A DNA stretch of 64,000 nt. Source: an uncultured Aliiroseovarius sp. GTDB lineage: Bacteria; Pseudomonadota; Alphaproteobacteria; Rhodobacterales; Rhodobacteraceae. Position numbers and translations under genes: made by a program. Positions 42,018-52,420 of the stretch are shown here, one piece after another. Numbering within the stretch: position 1 is the stretch's first letter; every line of letters starts with the position of its first letter. Below the pieces are notes generated by a model, which saw nothing but the letters and a program-made list of their open reading frames with translations, was not told where the DNA came from and did no database searches. The stretch is from contig NZ_CANMFT010000009.1 in the NCBI RefSeq assembly GCF_947497285.1, positions 62,001 to 126,000 on the forward strand, in the 5' to 3' direction.

Positions 42018-44219
42018 CTAATCTGCGCCGTGCGCGAGGTCTTTCGCTGTCAGAATGCGCTTCTGCAGGACCGCAATAAGCACAACAAGGCCAAGGCCAA
42101 AGGCGTCCGTCAGCCAGCCACCTGCGATCATTGACAAACCCGCTGCCAGAAGGGCAACCCGAACGACAGCACCTGCGTGTCCGATGAACCACCCCTGAAC
42201 GGCACAGGAGAGAAGATAGACGCCTACAATCGCAGTGATAGCGATGTGGCCGATCTCGAACCAAGTGCCTTCAAGCAGCATCGCAGGGGAGTAGAAGAAC
42301 ATATAAGGGACCACAAAGGCCGCTAAGCCGATCTTGAAACTCTCGACGCTGGTTTTTACCGGGTCGGACCCTGCCAACGCAGATCCGGCGTAAGCCGCCA
42401 GGGCGACAGGCGGGGTGATCGCCGACATCACAGCGAAGTAGAAAATGAACAGGTGAGCAATCAACGGCTCTACGCCAAGATTGACGACGCCCGGTGCGAT
42501 GACACTTGCTGCGACAGCATAAGCTGCGGTTGTGGGCATTCCCATCCCTAGCACGATGGAAACGACCATGGCGAAGAACAGCGCCAAGATCTGGCTCTGG
42601 TCCGCAAGCGCCAGCAGAACTGTCGAGAAGCGGGAGCCGATACCAGTCAGGGCGATGACACCCACGATGATGCCCGCGGTCGCGCAGACCGCCACCAGTT
42701 GCAGAACCATGCGCGCGCCATTGTCGAGCGCGTTAAACAGCTGCTTCGGCCCCATCCGGTGCGGCGTGAGCCAGGAAACCACGGCGGCCGTAATCATCGC
42801 CAGGGTTCCGCAACGGATCACCGAGTATCCAGCGAAGAGGGCATATATCAGCACGATGATGGGGGTCAGAAGATAGATCTGACGGATCAGCACACCGAAC
42901 TTGGGCAGTTGCTCCCGCGGGAGGCCTTTCAGGTTCGCCTTCTGCGCCGCCAGGTCGATCATGAAATAGACCGAGAGGAAATAGAGCGCCGCCGGAATGA
43001 TCGCGGCCGAGACGATCTCCATGTAGGGGATGCCGGTGATTTCGGCCATGATGAAGGCGCCTGCGCCCATGATCGGCGGCATGATCTGCCCGCCTGTCGA
43101 TGCCGCGGCTTCAACCGAAGCGGCGGTCTGCGGCTTGTAGCCCACCTTTTTCATCATCGGGATGGTCAGCGATCCGGTGGCCACCACGTTGCCCGCCGAG
43201 GTGCCGTTGATCATGCCCATCAGGCCGGAGGCGAAGATCGCCACCTTGGCCGGGCCGCCGCGCTTGTGCCCGGCAGCGGCGAAGGCAAGGTTGACGAAGT
43301 ATTCGCCGACCCGCGTGGTCTGCAGGAAGGCGGCGAAGATCACGAAGAGGATGATGTAGGTCGACGAGATCGCGATGGGTGCGCCAAGGATGCCGTTGTC
43401 GGTGAAGATGTAGGAGAAGAAGCGCTTGGCATCATATCCGCGGTGCTCAAAAATGCCCGGCAGCCAGGGTCCGAGGAAGGAATAGGCGACAAAGATCGAC
43501 GCGATGATCACCAGGGCCATACCTGCCAGGCGGCGGGTCAGTTCGATGATCAGGATCACGCCGGTGATCGCCGCCCACATGTCTCCGGGCAGCGCCATCG
43601 GCATACCGGCGCGCAGCTGCAACTGGCGTGCAAAGAAGATCAGGTAGGCGGTCGCGACCAGCGCGGCGACGGCCAACAGGATGTCGCCGGCGGAAAATGC
43701 GCGGCGGTCGCGTTGCGGGAAAAGCCAGCCATGCAGGATGGCCAGCGCCGTCCCGGCGGCCAGCGGAATGCCGAAGGACGACATGGCCCAGGCGGGGGGC
43801 AGCGCCACACCCATGAGCGTGCCATTGATCCAAATCGCGGCAACGGAGATCAGCGCATAGCCGATGCCTGCAGCGGCAAGACCCAGCAGGGCCAGCGACA
43901 TCGGGTTGCGGATTTCGCCCTCGGCGTCCTCGGACAGCGACGTGGCGCCAAACAATAGAAAGCCCAGAAACAGCCCGCCGCCGACATGGCTCAGGCGATA
44001 GGCCCAGGTCTCGAGCGGATAGACGTTCATGACCAGCAGATGAAAGACCGAGTAGGCGACACACATCGTGGCGATGGCCATATTGCGCGTGCCAGTGAAA
44101 TCCCGCTGATTGCTGGCAAGCGGGTCTTCATCCACATGCGCCTTGGCGGTTTCCTGTTCGATCAGCGAAAGGTCCGGCTCGGCCTCGGGCCGGCCATGAG
44201 AGTCCTGTGTCTTGGTCAT
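42018..44219 (-). CDS. TAXI-type TRAP transporter fused permease
   Basis: 733 residues with many membrane helices. It combines the small (4TM) and large (12TM) TRAP permease subunits, as usual for TAXI systems. Family motifs: FASGLMGMINGTSAGNVVATGSLTIPMMKKVGY and GGQIMPPIMGAGAFIMAEITGIPY, later GMGMPTTAAYAVAASVIAPG and SAITPPVALAAYAGSALAG. It imports a substrate by sodium or proton symport with the binding protein encoded directly upstream. The context suggests tartrate or a related hydroxy acid. Confidence 0.93.
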   Translation of the reverse strand: MTKTQDSHGRPEAEPDLSLIEQETAKAHVDEDPLASNQRDFTGTRNMAIATMCVAYSVFHLLVMNVYPLETWAYRLSHVGGGLFLGFLLFGATSLSEDAEGEIRNPMSLALLGLAAAGIGYALISVAAIWINGTLMGVALPPAWAMSSFGIPLAAGTALAILHGWLFPQRDRRAFSAGDILLAVAALVATAYLIFFARQLQLRAGMPMALPGDMWAAITGVILIIELTRRLAGMALVIIASIFVAYSFLGPWLPGIFEHRGYDAKRFFSYIFTDNGILGAPIAISSTYIILFVIFAAFLQTTRVGEYFVNLAFAAAGHKRGGPAKVAIFASGLMGMINGTSAGNVVATGSLTIPMMKKVGYKPQTAASVEAAASTGGQIMPPIMGAGAFIMAEITGIPYMEIVSAAIIPAALYFLSVYFMIDLAAQKANLKGLPREQLPKFGVLIRQIYLLTPIIVLIYALFAGYSVIRCGTLAMITAAVVSWLTPHRMGPKQLFNALDNGARMVLQLVAVCATAGIIVGVIALTGIGSRFSTVLLALADQSQILALFFAMVVSIVLGMGMPTTAAYAVAASVIAPGVVNLGVEPLIAHLFIFYFAVMSAITPPVALAAYAGSALAGSDPVKTSVESFKIGLAAFVVPYMFFYSPAMLLEGTWFEIGHIAITAIVGVYLLSCAVQGWFIGHAGAVVRVALLAAGLSMIAGGWLTDAFGLGLVVLIAVLQKRILTAKDLAHGAD

Positions 44220-44306
44220 GATGGGTCACCCATGAAAGGGGTTGAATGGTGAGCACGGGCGGGAGACAAGGCTCGACCGCCCGTGCAGCGCAAACGCGGG
44301 ACGCGC

Positions 44307-45278
44307 TTACTTCTGGTCAGCAGGGATCTCGTAGCCGTTCTCTTCGAACCACTTGACGGCCCCCGGATGGAACGGGATCACGGTGTTCTTGAGCACGTTC
44401 TCGGCCAGGGTTTCCTTGGCAGCGGCGTGGTTCTGGACCATCCGCTCCGGGTTTTCCATCGCCAGCTTGGTGATCTCGTAGGCCAGGCTTTCAGGCATGT
44501 CCTGATGCGCGATGGCGAAGTTCCACAGCGACACGGTCTGGAGCGGTTCCGGCTGATCCTCGTAGGTGTTGGCCGGAATGGTGAACTCCTGCATCGCGGG
44601 CGCAAGTTCCTTCATCGTCGCCAGGGTTTCCGGCCCCATCGACAGGAAGCGCACGTCGTTTTCCACCGCCAGCTGGGCGTAGGCGCCGGTCGGCAGGCCC
44701 GCGGCGTAGACGAAGGCGTCGATCAGCCCGTCCTTGAGTTGGCCCGCAGTGTCCGAGCCGCCAGCATTGCTGATGGTGGCGCCCGAGTCGGTCGCTTCGA
44801 AGTAGCGCGTCCAGTAGGTGGCCGAGGTGCCGCCTGCCGGGCCGACGCCGATCCGCTTGCCGTTCAGATCCTGAAAGTTCTGGATGTCCGACGAAGCCAG
44901 GACCGCCGCCTGCAGCGGCGTCTGGTACATCGGGAACAACGCGCGCACGTTTTCATGCGGAACGCCGGGCATCAGCGGGCTTTCGCCGCGATAGGCCTCG
45001 TCGGCGGGTCCAAGCGTCACGAAGCCAAGCTGGTGCTCGCCGGTTTCCACCAGCGTCACGTTCTGCACCGGGCCGCCGGTGATTTCGACACCTGCGTTCA
45101 GGTCCAATTCTTCGCTGAGCATGGCACCGAAACCCGAGCCATAGGTGAAGTAGGTGCCGCCCTGGCTACCGGTGCCGATGGTGATGCTGTTGGGCCAGCC
45201 GTCGCGATCCTGCGCGGCGACGGGCATCGCGATCGTGGCGCACAGCGCCGCGACTGCGGAAATGGTCTTGAATTTCAT
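44307..45278 (-). CDS. TAXI-family TRAP substrate-binding protein
   Basis: 323 residues with a signal peptide (MKFKTISAVAALCATIAMPVAA) and GGAGGAGGAAG upstream of the start. TAXI-family body: ITIGTGSQGGTYFTYGSGFGAMLSEEL, LNGKRIGVGPAGGTSATYWTRYFEATD, GQLKDGLIDAFVYAAGLPTGAYAQLA. It binds the substrate in the periplasm and feeds the fused permease, whose gene begins about 87 bases downstream. Confidence 0.93.
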   Translation of the reverse strand: MKFKTISAVAALCATIAMPVAAQDRDGWPNSITIGTGSQGGTYFTYGSGFGAMLSEELDLNAGVEITGGPVQNVTLVETGEHQLGFVTLGPADEAYRGESPLMPGVPHENVRALFPMYQTPLQAAVLASSDIQNFQDLNGKRIGVGPAGGTSATYWTRYFEATDSGATISNAGGSDTAGQLKDGLIDAFVYAAGLPTGAYAQLAVENDVRFLSMGPETLATMKELAPAMQEFTIPANTYEDQPEPLQTVSLWNFAIAHQDMPESLAYEITKLAMENPERMVQNHAAAKETLAENVLKNTVIPFHPGAVKWFEENGYEIPADQK

Positions 45279-45404
45279 GGAACTTCCTCCTCCGATGAGT
45301 CCTCCGATGCGCCCCGTATTTTGGGGGCAGCAACAATAAACAGATCATGCGGGGATGGACGGCCTTGGGCTATGCGCCAAATTTTATATTCAATTATGAA
45401 ATAA

Positions 45405-46340
45405 TCAGGCCGTAGCTTCCAACTCCGGCAGATGGCTTTCAAGCACGGCCAGAAATGCGTCGCGTGCCGGATCTCTTGTGCCGCGCGTCCATGCCGCCGC
45501 GAGGATCAGTTTTGACCGCGTCGTGCCATCCGGAATGGTCAGGGGAACGAAAGTCACGCCCGGAACCTGAAGCCGCGACGTCCAGCGCGGGACGATGGCG
45601 AGGCCTGTTCCCGCCGCAACGAGGTTGACGATGGTTTGCTTTTCTTCGGCCACCTGGGCAATGCGCGCGGTCAGTCCGACATCGACAAAGAGCTTGATTG
45701 TCAGATCGTGCGAATGTGGACGGGACCGGCGATCCGGCACGATCAGAGGTTCGTCTGCCAGATCAGAGATCGCAATACTGCTTTGATCAGCCAACCGATG
45801 GTTCTCTGGCAAGGCGACTACGGCGGTTTCGAAAAACAGCGCCCGGAAGTTGAGCCGTTGATCGCGCACATCCGGAGGTCGACAGAAAGCGATATCGAGC
45901 GAGCCGCTCAGCAGTTTCGGCAAGAGGTGGATGGTCTTCTGTTCGAAGAGCTGGATTTCGAGATCAGGTTGCTCCTCACGCACCAGCTTCAAGAGTTGCG
46001 GGATCAATCCTGCGGCCGCGCTATCGATGGCGCCAACTTTCAGGACCGGCGTCTCTGACTTGCGCACGTTGCGCACCTTTTCTTCAAATTGCTCAGCCTG
46101 CGCGACCAGAGCGCGAGCCTCTTCGAGAATGCTGGTGCCCGCTTCGGTAAGGGATACGCTGCGCGTGGTCCGGAGGAACAGTCGCGTTTCAAGCTTGTCC
46201 TCAAGTAAGCGAATTTGCCGTCCCAGAGAGGCAGGCAACATATCGAGCGATTGCGCGGCCCGCCCGAAATGCAGGGTTTCCGCGACCGCAAGGAAGCATC
46301 TGATCTGGTCGGTATCCAATCTCGCGGTTCCAATAGCCAC
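45405..46340 (-). CDS. LysR-family transcriptional regulator
   Basis: 311 residues from a GTG at 46340. N-terminal winged helix LDTDQIRCFLAVAETLHFGRAAQSLDMLPASLGRQIRLLEDKLETRLFLRTTRSVSLTEAG, then a two-lobe effector domain (VLKVGAIDSAAAGLIPQLL, FFETAVVALPENHRLA, VNLVAAGTGLAIVPRW). It is divergent from the tartrate dehydrogenase gene and upstream of the transporter genes on the same strand, a usual position for the regulator of both. Confidence 0.93.
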   Translation of the reverse strand: MAIGTARLDTDQIRCFLAVAETLHFGRAAQSLDMLPASLGRQIRLLEDKLETRLFLRTTRSVSLTEAGTSILEEARALVAQAEQFEEKVRNVRKSETPVLKVGAIDSAAAGLIPQLLKLVREEQPDLEIQLFEQKTIHLLPKLLSGSLDIAFCRPPDVRDQRLNFRALFFETAVVALPENHRLADQSSIAISDLADEPLIVPDRRSRPHSHDLTIKLFVDVGLTARIAQVAEEKQTIVNLVAAGTGLAIVPRWTSRLQVPGVTFVPLTIPDGTTRSKLILAAAWTRGTRDPARDAFLAVLESHLPELEATA

Positions 46341-46348
46341 TATTTCAC

Positions 46349-46372
46349 ATCTGTATATAATCTTACGCAGAT
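46349..46372. promoter_or_regulatory. Candidate LysR-type operator
   Basis: ATCTG (46349-46353) and CAGAT (46368-46372) flank an AT-rich core starting nine bases upstream of the regulator start. LysR regulators bind T-N11-A type dyads in divergent promoters. Confidence 0.45.
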
Positions 46373-46442
46373 TGAGGGCGGCAAGTCCAGAGCTGTAGCG
46401 TCATGTCAAGTGTCGGACTGACGTCACACAGGAGGAGATAAG

Positions 46443-47591
46443 ATGACGATCCAGCAAACAGCCCCTGCAAATGGCGCATCAGTGCAGTCGCAGGAACTCA
46501 ACGAACGGACCCAGGAAATGAAAACCTACAAGATCGCCTCCATTCCCGCCGATGGTATCGGCCCCGAAGTCATCGCCGCCGGGCACCAGGCGCTGGAAGC
46601 GTTGGCACGCCGTGACGGCGGTTTTGCGTTCGATGTTACCGAGTTCGATTGGAGTTCAGAGCGCTACAAGAAGACCGGGGCATTGATGCCAGAGGACGGC
46701 ACCGAACAGCTGAAAAATTTCGACGCAATCTTTTTCGGTGCGGTTGGCGCGCCGGACGTGCCCGATCACGTGACGCTCTGGGGTCTGCGCCTGCCGATCT
46801 GCCAGGGCTTTGACCAATACGCCAACGTGCGCCCAACTAAGATCCTGCCGGGAATCTCCTCGCCGCTGGCCGGTGTTGGCCCGGGCGATCTTGACTGGGT
46901 GATCGTGCGCGAAAACTCAGAAGGCGAATATTCCGGCGTAGGCGGTCGCGCCCATCGGGGAATGCCGGAGGAAGTGGCGACTGAAGTGTCGATCTTCACC
47001 CGCGTCGGCGTAGAGCGGATCATGCGCTATGCCTTCAAACTGGCACAGTCGCGCTCTCGCAAATTCCTGACTGTCGTGACCAAGTCGAACGCACAGCGCC
47101 ACGGCATGGTGATGTGGGACGAAATTGCGCTGGAAGTATCCAAGGATTTCCCGGATGTGACTTGGGACAAAATGCTGGTCGACGCCATGACCGTTCGCAT
47201 GGTTAAGAACCCGAAATCGCTCGACACGATTGTGGCCACCAACCTGCACGCAGATATTCTGTCTGATCTTGCCGGCGCGTTGGCGGGGTCTCTCGGCGTT
47301 GCGCCCACCGGCAACATTGACCCCGAGCGCCGCTATCCGTCAATGTTCGAACCAATCCACGGTTCGGCCTTCGACATAACCGGCAAGGGGATCGCCAATC
47401 CAGTTGCCACCTTCTGGACCGCAAGCCAGATGCTGGAGCATCTGGGCGAGACCGCTGCGGCGGAACGTCTGATGCGCGCCGTGGAAAAGGTGTGCGCCGA
47501 AGGCATCATGACCCCGGATGTGGGCGGCACAGCGACCACTCAGGACGTCACTGATGCGGTCTGCGACGCGATCCGCGGCGAGAATATCTGA
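46443..47591 (+). CDS. ttuC: Tartrate dehydrogenase/decarboxylase
   Basis: 382 residues. Member of the isocitrate/isopropylmalate dehydrogenase family: IPADGIGPEVIAAG, FFGAVGAPDVPDHVTLWGLRLPICQGFDQYANVRPTK, VRENSEGEYSGVGGR, VTKSNAQRHGMVMWDE, VATNLHADILSDLAGALAGSLGVAPTGNI, FEPIHGSAFDITGKGIANP. The family oxidises tartrate, decarboxylates meso-tartrate to glycerate and acts on D-malate. The ATG at 46443 sits behind a very strong AGGAGGAG and adds 25 residues to the usual N-terminus; the next ATG (46518) is weaker. Confidence 0.9.
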   Translation: MTIQQTAPANGASVQSQELNERTQEMKTYKIASIPADGIGPEVIAAGHQALEALARRDGGFAFDVTEFDWSSERYKKTGALMPEDGTEQLKNFDAIFFGAVGAPDVPDHVTLWGLRLPICQGFDQYANVRPTKILPGISSPLAGVGPGDLDWVIVRENSEGEYSGVGGRAHRGMPEEVATEVSIFTRVGVERIMRYAFKLAQSRSRKFLTVVTKSNAQRHGMVMWDEIALEVSKDFPDVTWDKMLVDAMTVRMVKNPKSLDTIVATNLHADILSDLAGALAGSLGVAPTGNIDPERRYPSMFEPIHGSAFDITGKGIANPVATFWTASQMLEHLGETAAAERLMRAVEKVCAEGIMTPDVGGTATTQDVTDAVCDAIRGENI

Positions 47592-47601
47592 GGACAGCCA
47601 A

Positions 47602-48858
47602 ATGACCGAGGACGATGTAAAGGCGCTGCTGCGCCGCATGATGACGGCTGCCATCGCGGCAGCTGACCCGGCGACGGTTCTGGCACGGCACCTGCCTGAA
47701 AAGCCCACGAGTCGCTGCATCGTCATCGGCGCGGGCAAGTCTGCCGCGGCTATGGCGCGTGCCCTGGAGAAGGCCTGGCCCGATGTCGAGCTTTCGGGCG
47801 TCGTCGTAACCCGCTTTGGCCACGCGGTCCCCACCGATCGCATTTCGGTGCGAGAAGCCTCCCATCCCGTACCCGATGCGGCAGGCTTGGAAGCGGCACG
47901 CGACATTCTTCAAACGGCAAAAGCCGCCAGAAAGGGCGATCTCGTGATTGCGCTAATCTCGGGCGGCGGATCGGCGCTGATGCCTATGCCGACACCGCCG
48001 CTGACCTTGGAAGAGAAGATCACGGTCAACAAGCTGCTGCTGAAATCCGGCCTGACCATCGACGATATGAACCGCGTTCGGCGCAGGCTGTCGAAGATCA
48101 AGGGTGGCGGGTTGGCTCAGGCCGCAAGTCCAGCGAGATTGGTGACTCTTGCGATCTCCGATGTCCCTGGCGACGATCCTGCGGCTGTTGCGTCTGGACC
48201 GACTGTGCCTGACCCCACTTCGGGCGACGACCTCTCGCAGCTGGTCGACCGGCTTGGCCCGGACCTGCCGTTGACTGCGCGTGAAATCCTTTTAGCTAAA
48301 GCCGAGAAAACCACTGATTTCGAGGTCGATTTCAGGATGATCGCGACACCGCAGATGTCGCTGGAGGCCGCAGCGACGGTGGCGCGAGAGGCTGGAGTGA
48401 CGCCGGTTCTGCTGGGGGACGCCTTGGAAGGCGAGGCGCGCGAGTTGGGCATTGCCATGGCGGGCATCGCGAAATCTGTTGCCCGTCACGCTGCGCCAGC
48501 GCGTGCCCCGGTGGTCTTGCTGTCAGGGGGTGAGACAACCGTGTCCATTGGCGATACTTCCTCGGGGCGCGGCGGACGGAACACCGAGTTCCTGCTGAGC
48601 CTCGCGATTGCCCTGAACGGCCATCCCGGCATTCACGCCCTGGCGGTGGACACCGACGGAATCGACGGCACCGAAGATGCCGCTGGTGCTGTGATCGGCC
48701 CAGACTTTCTGGAGCGCGCGCAAACAAAAGGCCTGGATGGCACTGTCAATCTGAGGAACCACGACAGCTATTCGCTGTTCGAGGCCACTGGTGACCTGAT
48801 TCGCACCGGGCCGACCCTAACCAATGTGAATGATTTCCGCGCCGTCGTGGTGCTTTGA
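47602..48858 (+). CDS. Glycerate 2-kinase (MOFRL family, GckA/TtuD-like)
   Basis: 418 residues from the ATG at 47602, 10 bases after the ttuC stop. Motifs of the family: CIVIGAGKSAAAMARALE, REASHPVPDAAGLEAARDIL, LVIALISGGGSALMPMP, MNRVRRRLSKIKGGGLA, and the MOFRL C-terminal VVLLSGGETTVSI...GRGGRNTEFLLSLAIAL...DTDGIDGTEDAAGA. It phosphorylates glycerate to 2-phosphoglycerate; earlier literature called TtuD a hydroxypyruvate reductase. Confidence 0.92.
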   Translation: MTEDDVKALLRRMMTAAIAAADPATVLARHLPEKPTSRCIVIGAGKSAAAMARALEKAWPDVELSGVVVTRFGHAVPTDRISVREASHPVPDAAGLEAARDILQTAKAARKGDLVIALISGGGSALMPMPTPPLTLEEKITVNKLLLKSGLTIDDMNRVRRRLSKIKGGGLAQAASPARLVTLAISDVPGDDPAAVASGPTVPDPTSGDDLSQLVDRLGPDLPLTAREILLAKAEKTTDFEVDFRMIATPQMSLEAAATVAREAGVTPVLLGDALEGEARELGIAMAGIAKSVARHAAPARAPVVLLSGGETTVSIGDTSSGRGGRNTEFLLSLAIALNGHPGIHALAVDTDGIDGTEDAAGAVIGPDFLERAQTKGLDGTVNLRNHDSYSLFEATGDLIRTGPTLTNVNDFRAVVVL

Positions 48859-48889
48859 CGCCTGCTCAGGCCTAACCGAAGGACATCCC

Positions 48890-50302
48890 ATGATCCGCGA
48901 AAGACGCGCCAAGATCGTTGCAACCGTTGGGCCAGCCAGCGCCTCGCCGTTCATGTTACGCAGCCTGTTCAACAAGGGGGTTGATACCTTCCGGCTGAAT
49001 TTCAGCCATGGCGAACATGACATTCATGCGACCACCATCGCAGCAATCCGTGCTTTGGAAAGCGAGGTCGGCGTGCCGATTGGGATCCTCCAGGATTTGC
49101 AGGGACCGAAGATCAGACTTGGGCGAATTGCCGGTGGCGCTCGTATTCTCGACCGACATGAGAAGGTATGCTTTCTACCCGTTGAAACGGCCAAAGACGA
49201 TACATGTCTGCCTTTGCCTCACCCTGAGATATTCGCGGCTATTGAGCTGGGCCATCGGGTGTTCATCGACGATGGGCGCGTGCGACTTAGAATTACCGAC
49301 AAGCAGGCGGGCAAACTTGAGGCCGAAGTCATCGAAGGCGGCAAGGTCAGCGACCGCAAAGGGGTCAACCTGCCCGACTGCGTGCTCGACTTGCCGGTGC
49401 TAACCGAAAAGGACCGAGCAGATCTTGAGTTCGGCCTTGCCCACGGCGTCGACTGGGTGGCGCTGTCTTTCGTGCAGAAATCCTCCGATCTCGATGAAAT
49501 CGCCCGGATCATCGACGGCCGGGCTGGTCTGATCTCGAAGATCGAGAAGCCATCCGCGCTCGACGGCATCGACGCGATCATCAACCGGTCCGATGCCATC
49601 ATGATTGCCCGTGGCGACCTCGGCGTGGAAATCCCGCCCGAAGACGTGCCCGCGCGGCAAAAGGAAATCATCGCGCTGTGCCGCCGCGCCTGCCGCCCGG
49701 TGATCGTGGCCACGCAAATGCTGGAATCCATGACAGCCTCCCCCGCGCCCACCCGCGCCGAAGCGTCAGACGTCGCCACCGCAATCTATGATGGTGCCGA
49801 TGCCGTGATGTTGTCGGCGGAGAGCGCGACCGGAGCCTATCCGTCTGAGGCCGTCGAGGTGATGGACCGGATCATCCGATCAACCGAAAGTCATGCGTTT
49901 TACACCAAGGCGATGACAGCCTCGCGCGAGCCATCACAGACGGATGCCGATGCCATTGCCGATACTGGTGCAACGCTCGCATGCGCACTGCACGCAAAGT
50001 GCATCATGGCCTATTCCATGTCAGGGTTGACAGGCCTGCGCATTGCGGCACGACGTCCAAAACTGCCTTTGATCGTGATGACTCGCGACCAATCCGTATC
50101 GCGCCGAATGGCTTTGGTCTGGGGCGCCCGCTCGGTTCTGGAGGCGACAGCGGAGGACTATGACAGCATGGTCGAAACAGCCAGGTCGGAATGCCAGCGC
50201 CTTCTGGCACCGAATGTCGGGGACAAGATGGTGGTCTTGTCAGGTGTCCCTTTCGGGCAAGTGGGAAGCACCAACAACATCCGTGTCGCGACCTTCCGCT
50301 GA
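48890..50302 (+). CDS. pyk: Pyruvate kinase
   Basis: 470 residues from the ATG at 48890. Standard motifs: RAKIVATVGPAS, FRLNFSHG, ILQDLQGPKIRLG, LISKIEKPSALDGID, MIARGDLGVEI (active site), PVIVATQMLESM, TRAEASDVATAIYDGADAVMLSAESATGAYP. It converts PEP to pyruvate with ATP formation. It follows glycerate kinase by about 30 bases, in the same operon. A plasmid-borne pyk next to eno indicates a dedicated pathway copy. Confidence 0.95.
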   Translation: MIRERRAKIVATVGPASASPFMLRSLFNKGVDTFRLNFSHGEHDIHATTIAAIRALESEVGVPIGILQDLQGPKIRLGRIAGGARILDRHEKVCFLPVETAKDDTCLPLPHPEIFAAIELGHRVFIDDGRVRLRITDKQAGKLEAEVIEGGKVSDRKGVNLPDCVLDLPVLTEKDRADLEFGLAHGVDWVALSFVQKSSDLDEIARIIDGRAGLISKIEKPSALDGIDAIINRSDAIMIARGDLGVEIPPEDVPARQKEIIALCRRACRPVIVATQMLESMTASPAPTRAEASDVATAIYDGADAVMLSAESATGAYPSEAVEVMDRIIRSTESHAFYTKAMTASREPSQTDADAIADTGATLACALHAKCIMAYSMSGLTGLRIAARRPKLPLIVMTRDQSVSRRMALVWGARSVLEATAEDYDSMVETARSECQRLLAPNVGDKMVVLSGVPFGQVGSTNNIRVATFR

Positions 50303-50321
50303 TCAAAATGAACAAGGCTGA

Positions 50322-51605
<1,284 letters not shown>

Positions 51606-52420
51606 GGCCAACTTAAGGCGATTGTATATTTGACAAACCTGTGTCGTGAGTGTCCGTCGTCGGGGTAACCTGACTCAAAGGACGTACAGGCTCCAAATAG
51701 AAAGCCAAGGTTGTCGATGCTTGTCCCGGTGTTTGGGACGAACTCTTCATATCTCAAATAGGTACTTCTCAAAATTCGATAGCAGCGAAAGTCTGCTTCC
51801 CGCCCATCACGTCGAATGCTTAGACAAGTAATCCTTATAGTCGGCAGCGGAGTCACCTGCACATTGACCTTGGGCTAAGCCTTGCGGGCTCCCCAGCTCG
51901 GCTTTGCGTGTCGCAAGGGAGAACGGCCCTTCGGTCCGTCGCGCATTCGGCCATGCGGCCTCACCGCGGCGTTGCGCTTGGCATCCCGGTTTGCCCGCCT
52001 CGCGAGCACGTCCCTCCCCGGCCGCTCCGTCGGATTGCGCTCTGGTCTGTTTTGCTTGAGCGCAAAACGATCCCGCCGCTCCATCCGTCTTCCGCGTCCG
52101 GTCGGGCCGTTTGCCTGCTCGGGTCGGTCAAACCTACCGTCAAAACACACACACATGAGTGCGGAAGCATATCCTCCGGATGGCCCCCAAATCAGCCCGC
52201 GTCAAGGATCGCAAAACTTTTCGGCGAGGGCGGAGCCCGTGGCGCGGGGCGGTCCCGTGCGCAAGCGCGCGCATGTGTCGGGTGCCGCGCGCGGAAAACT
52301 TTTGCGCCCGGCAAGCCGGCGGCTGCGCCGTCCCTGACCCGGGCAGATTCGGAAACCAGGCATTCGGCCATGCCCCCACACTCACGTGGTGGCCTTGGAA
52401 CCGAACACTGGAGACCAGAC
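51606..52420. other. Gene-free junction between the tartrate island and the mobilization region
   Basis: About 815 bases. The first part (51606-51870) is of average composition; from 51880 it is GC-rich and open in several frames but without family features. TTGCGCTC (52035-52042) and GAGCGCAA (52058-52065) form a perfect 8-bp inverted repeat. The GC-rich part may belong to a plasmid transfer or replication region. Confidence 0.45.

Noticed and set aside
42699-43958. Plus-strand frame opposite the TRAP permease rich in H, D, R and G
   Set aside because: Composition typical of an antisense shadow of a membrane protein; no motif.
51908-52420. N-terminal extension of the DUF2493 protein by 171 codons
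   Set aside because: The extension is low-complexity and basic without family features; the ATG at 52421 begins the recognisable protein.
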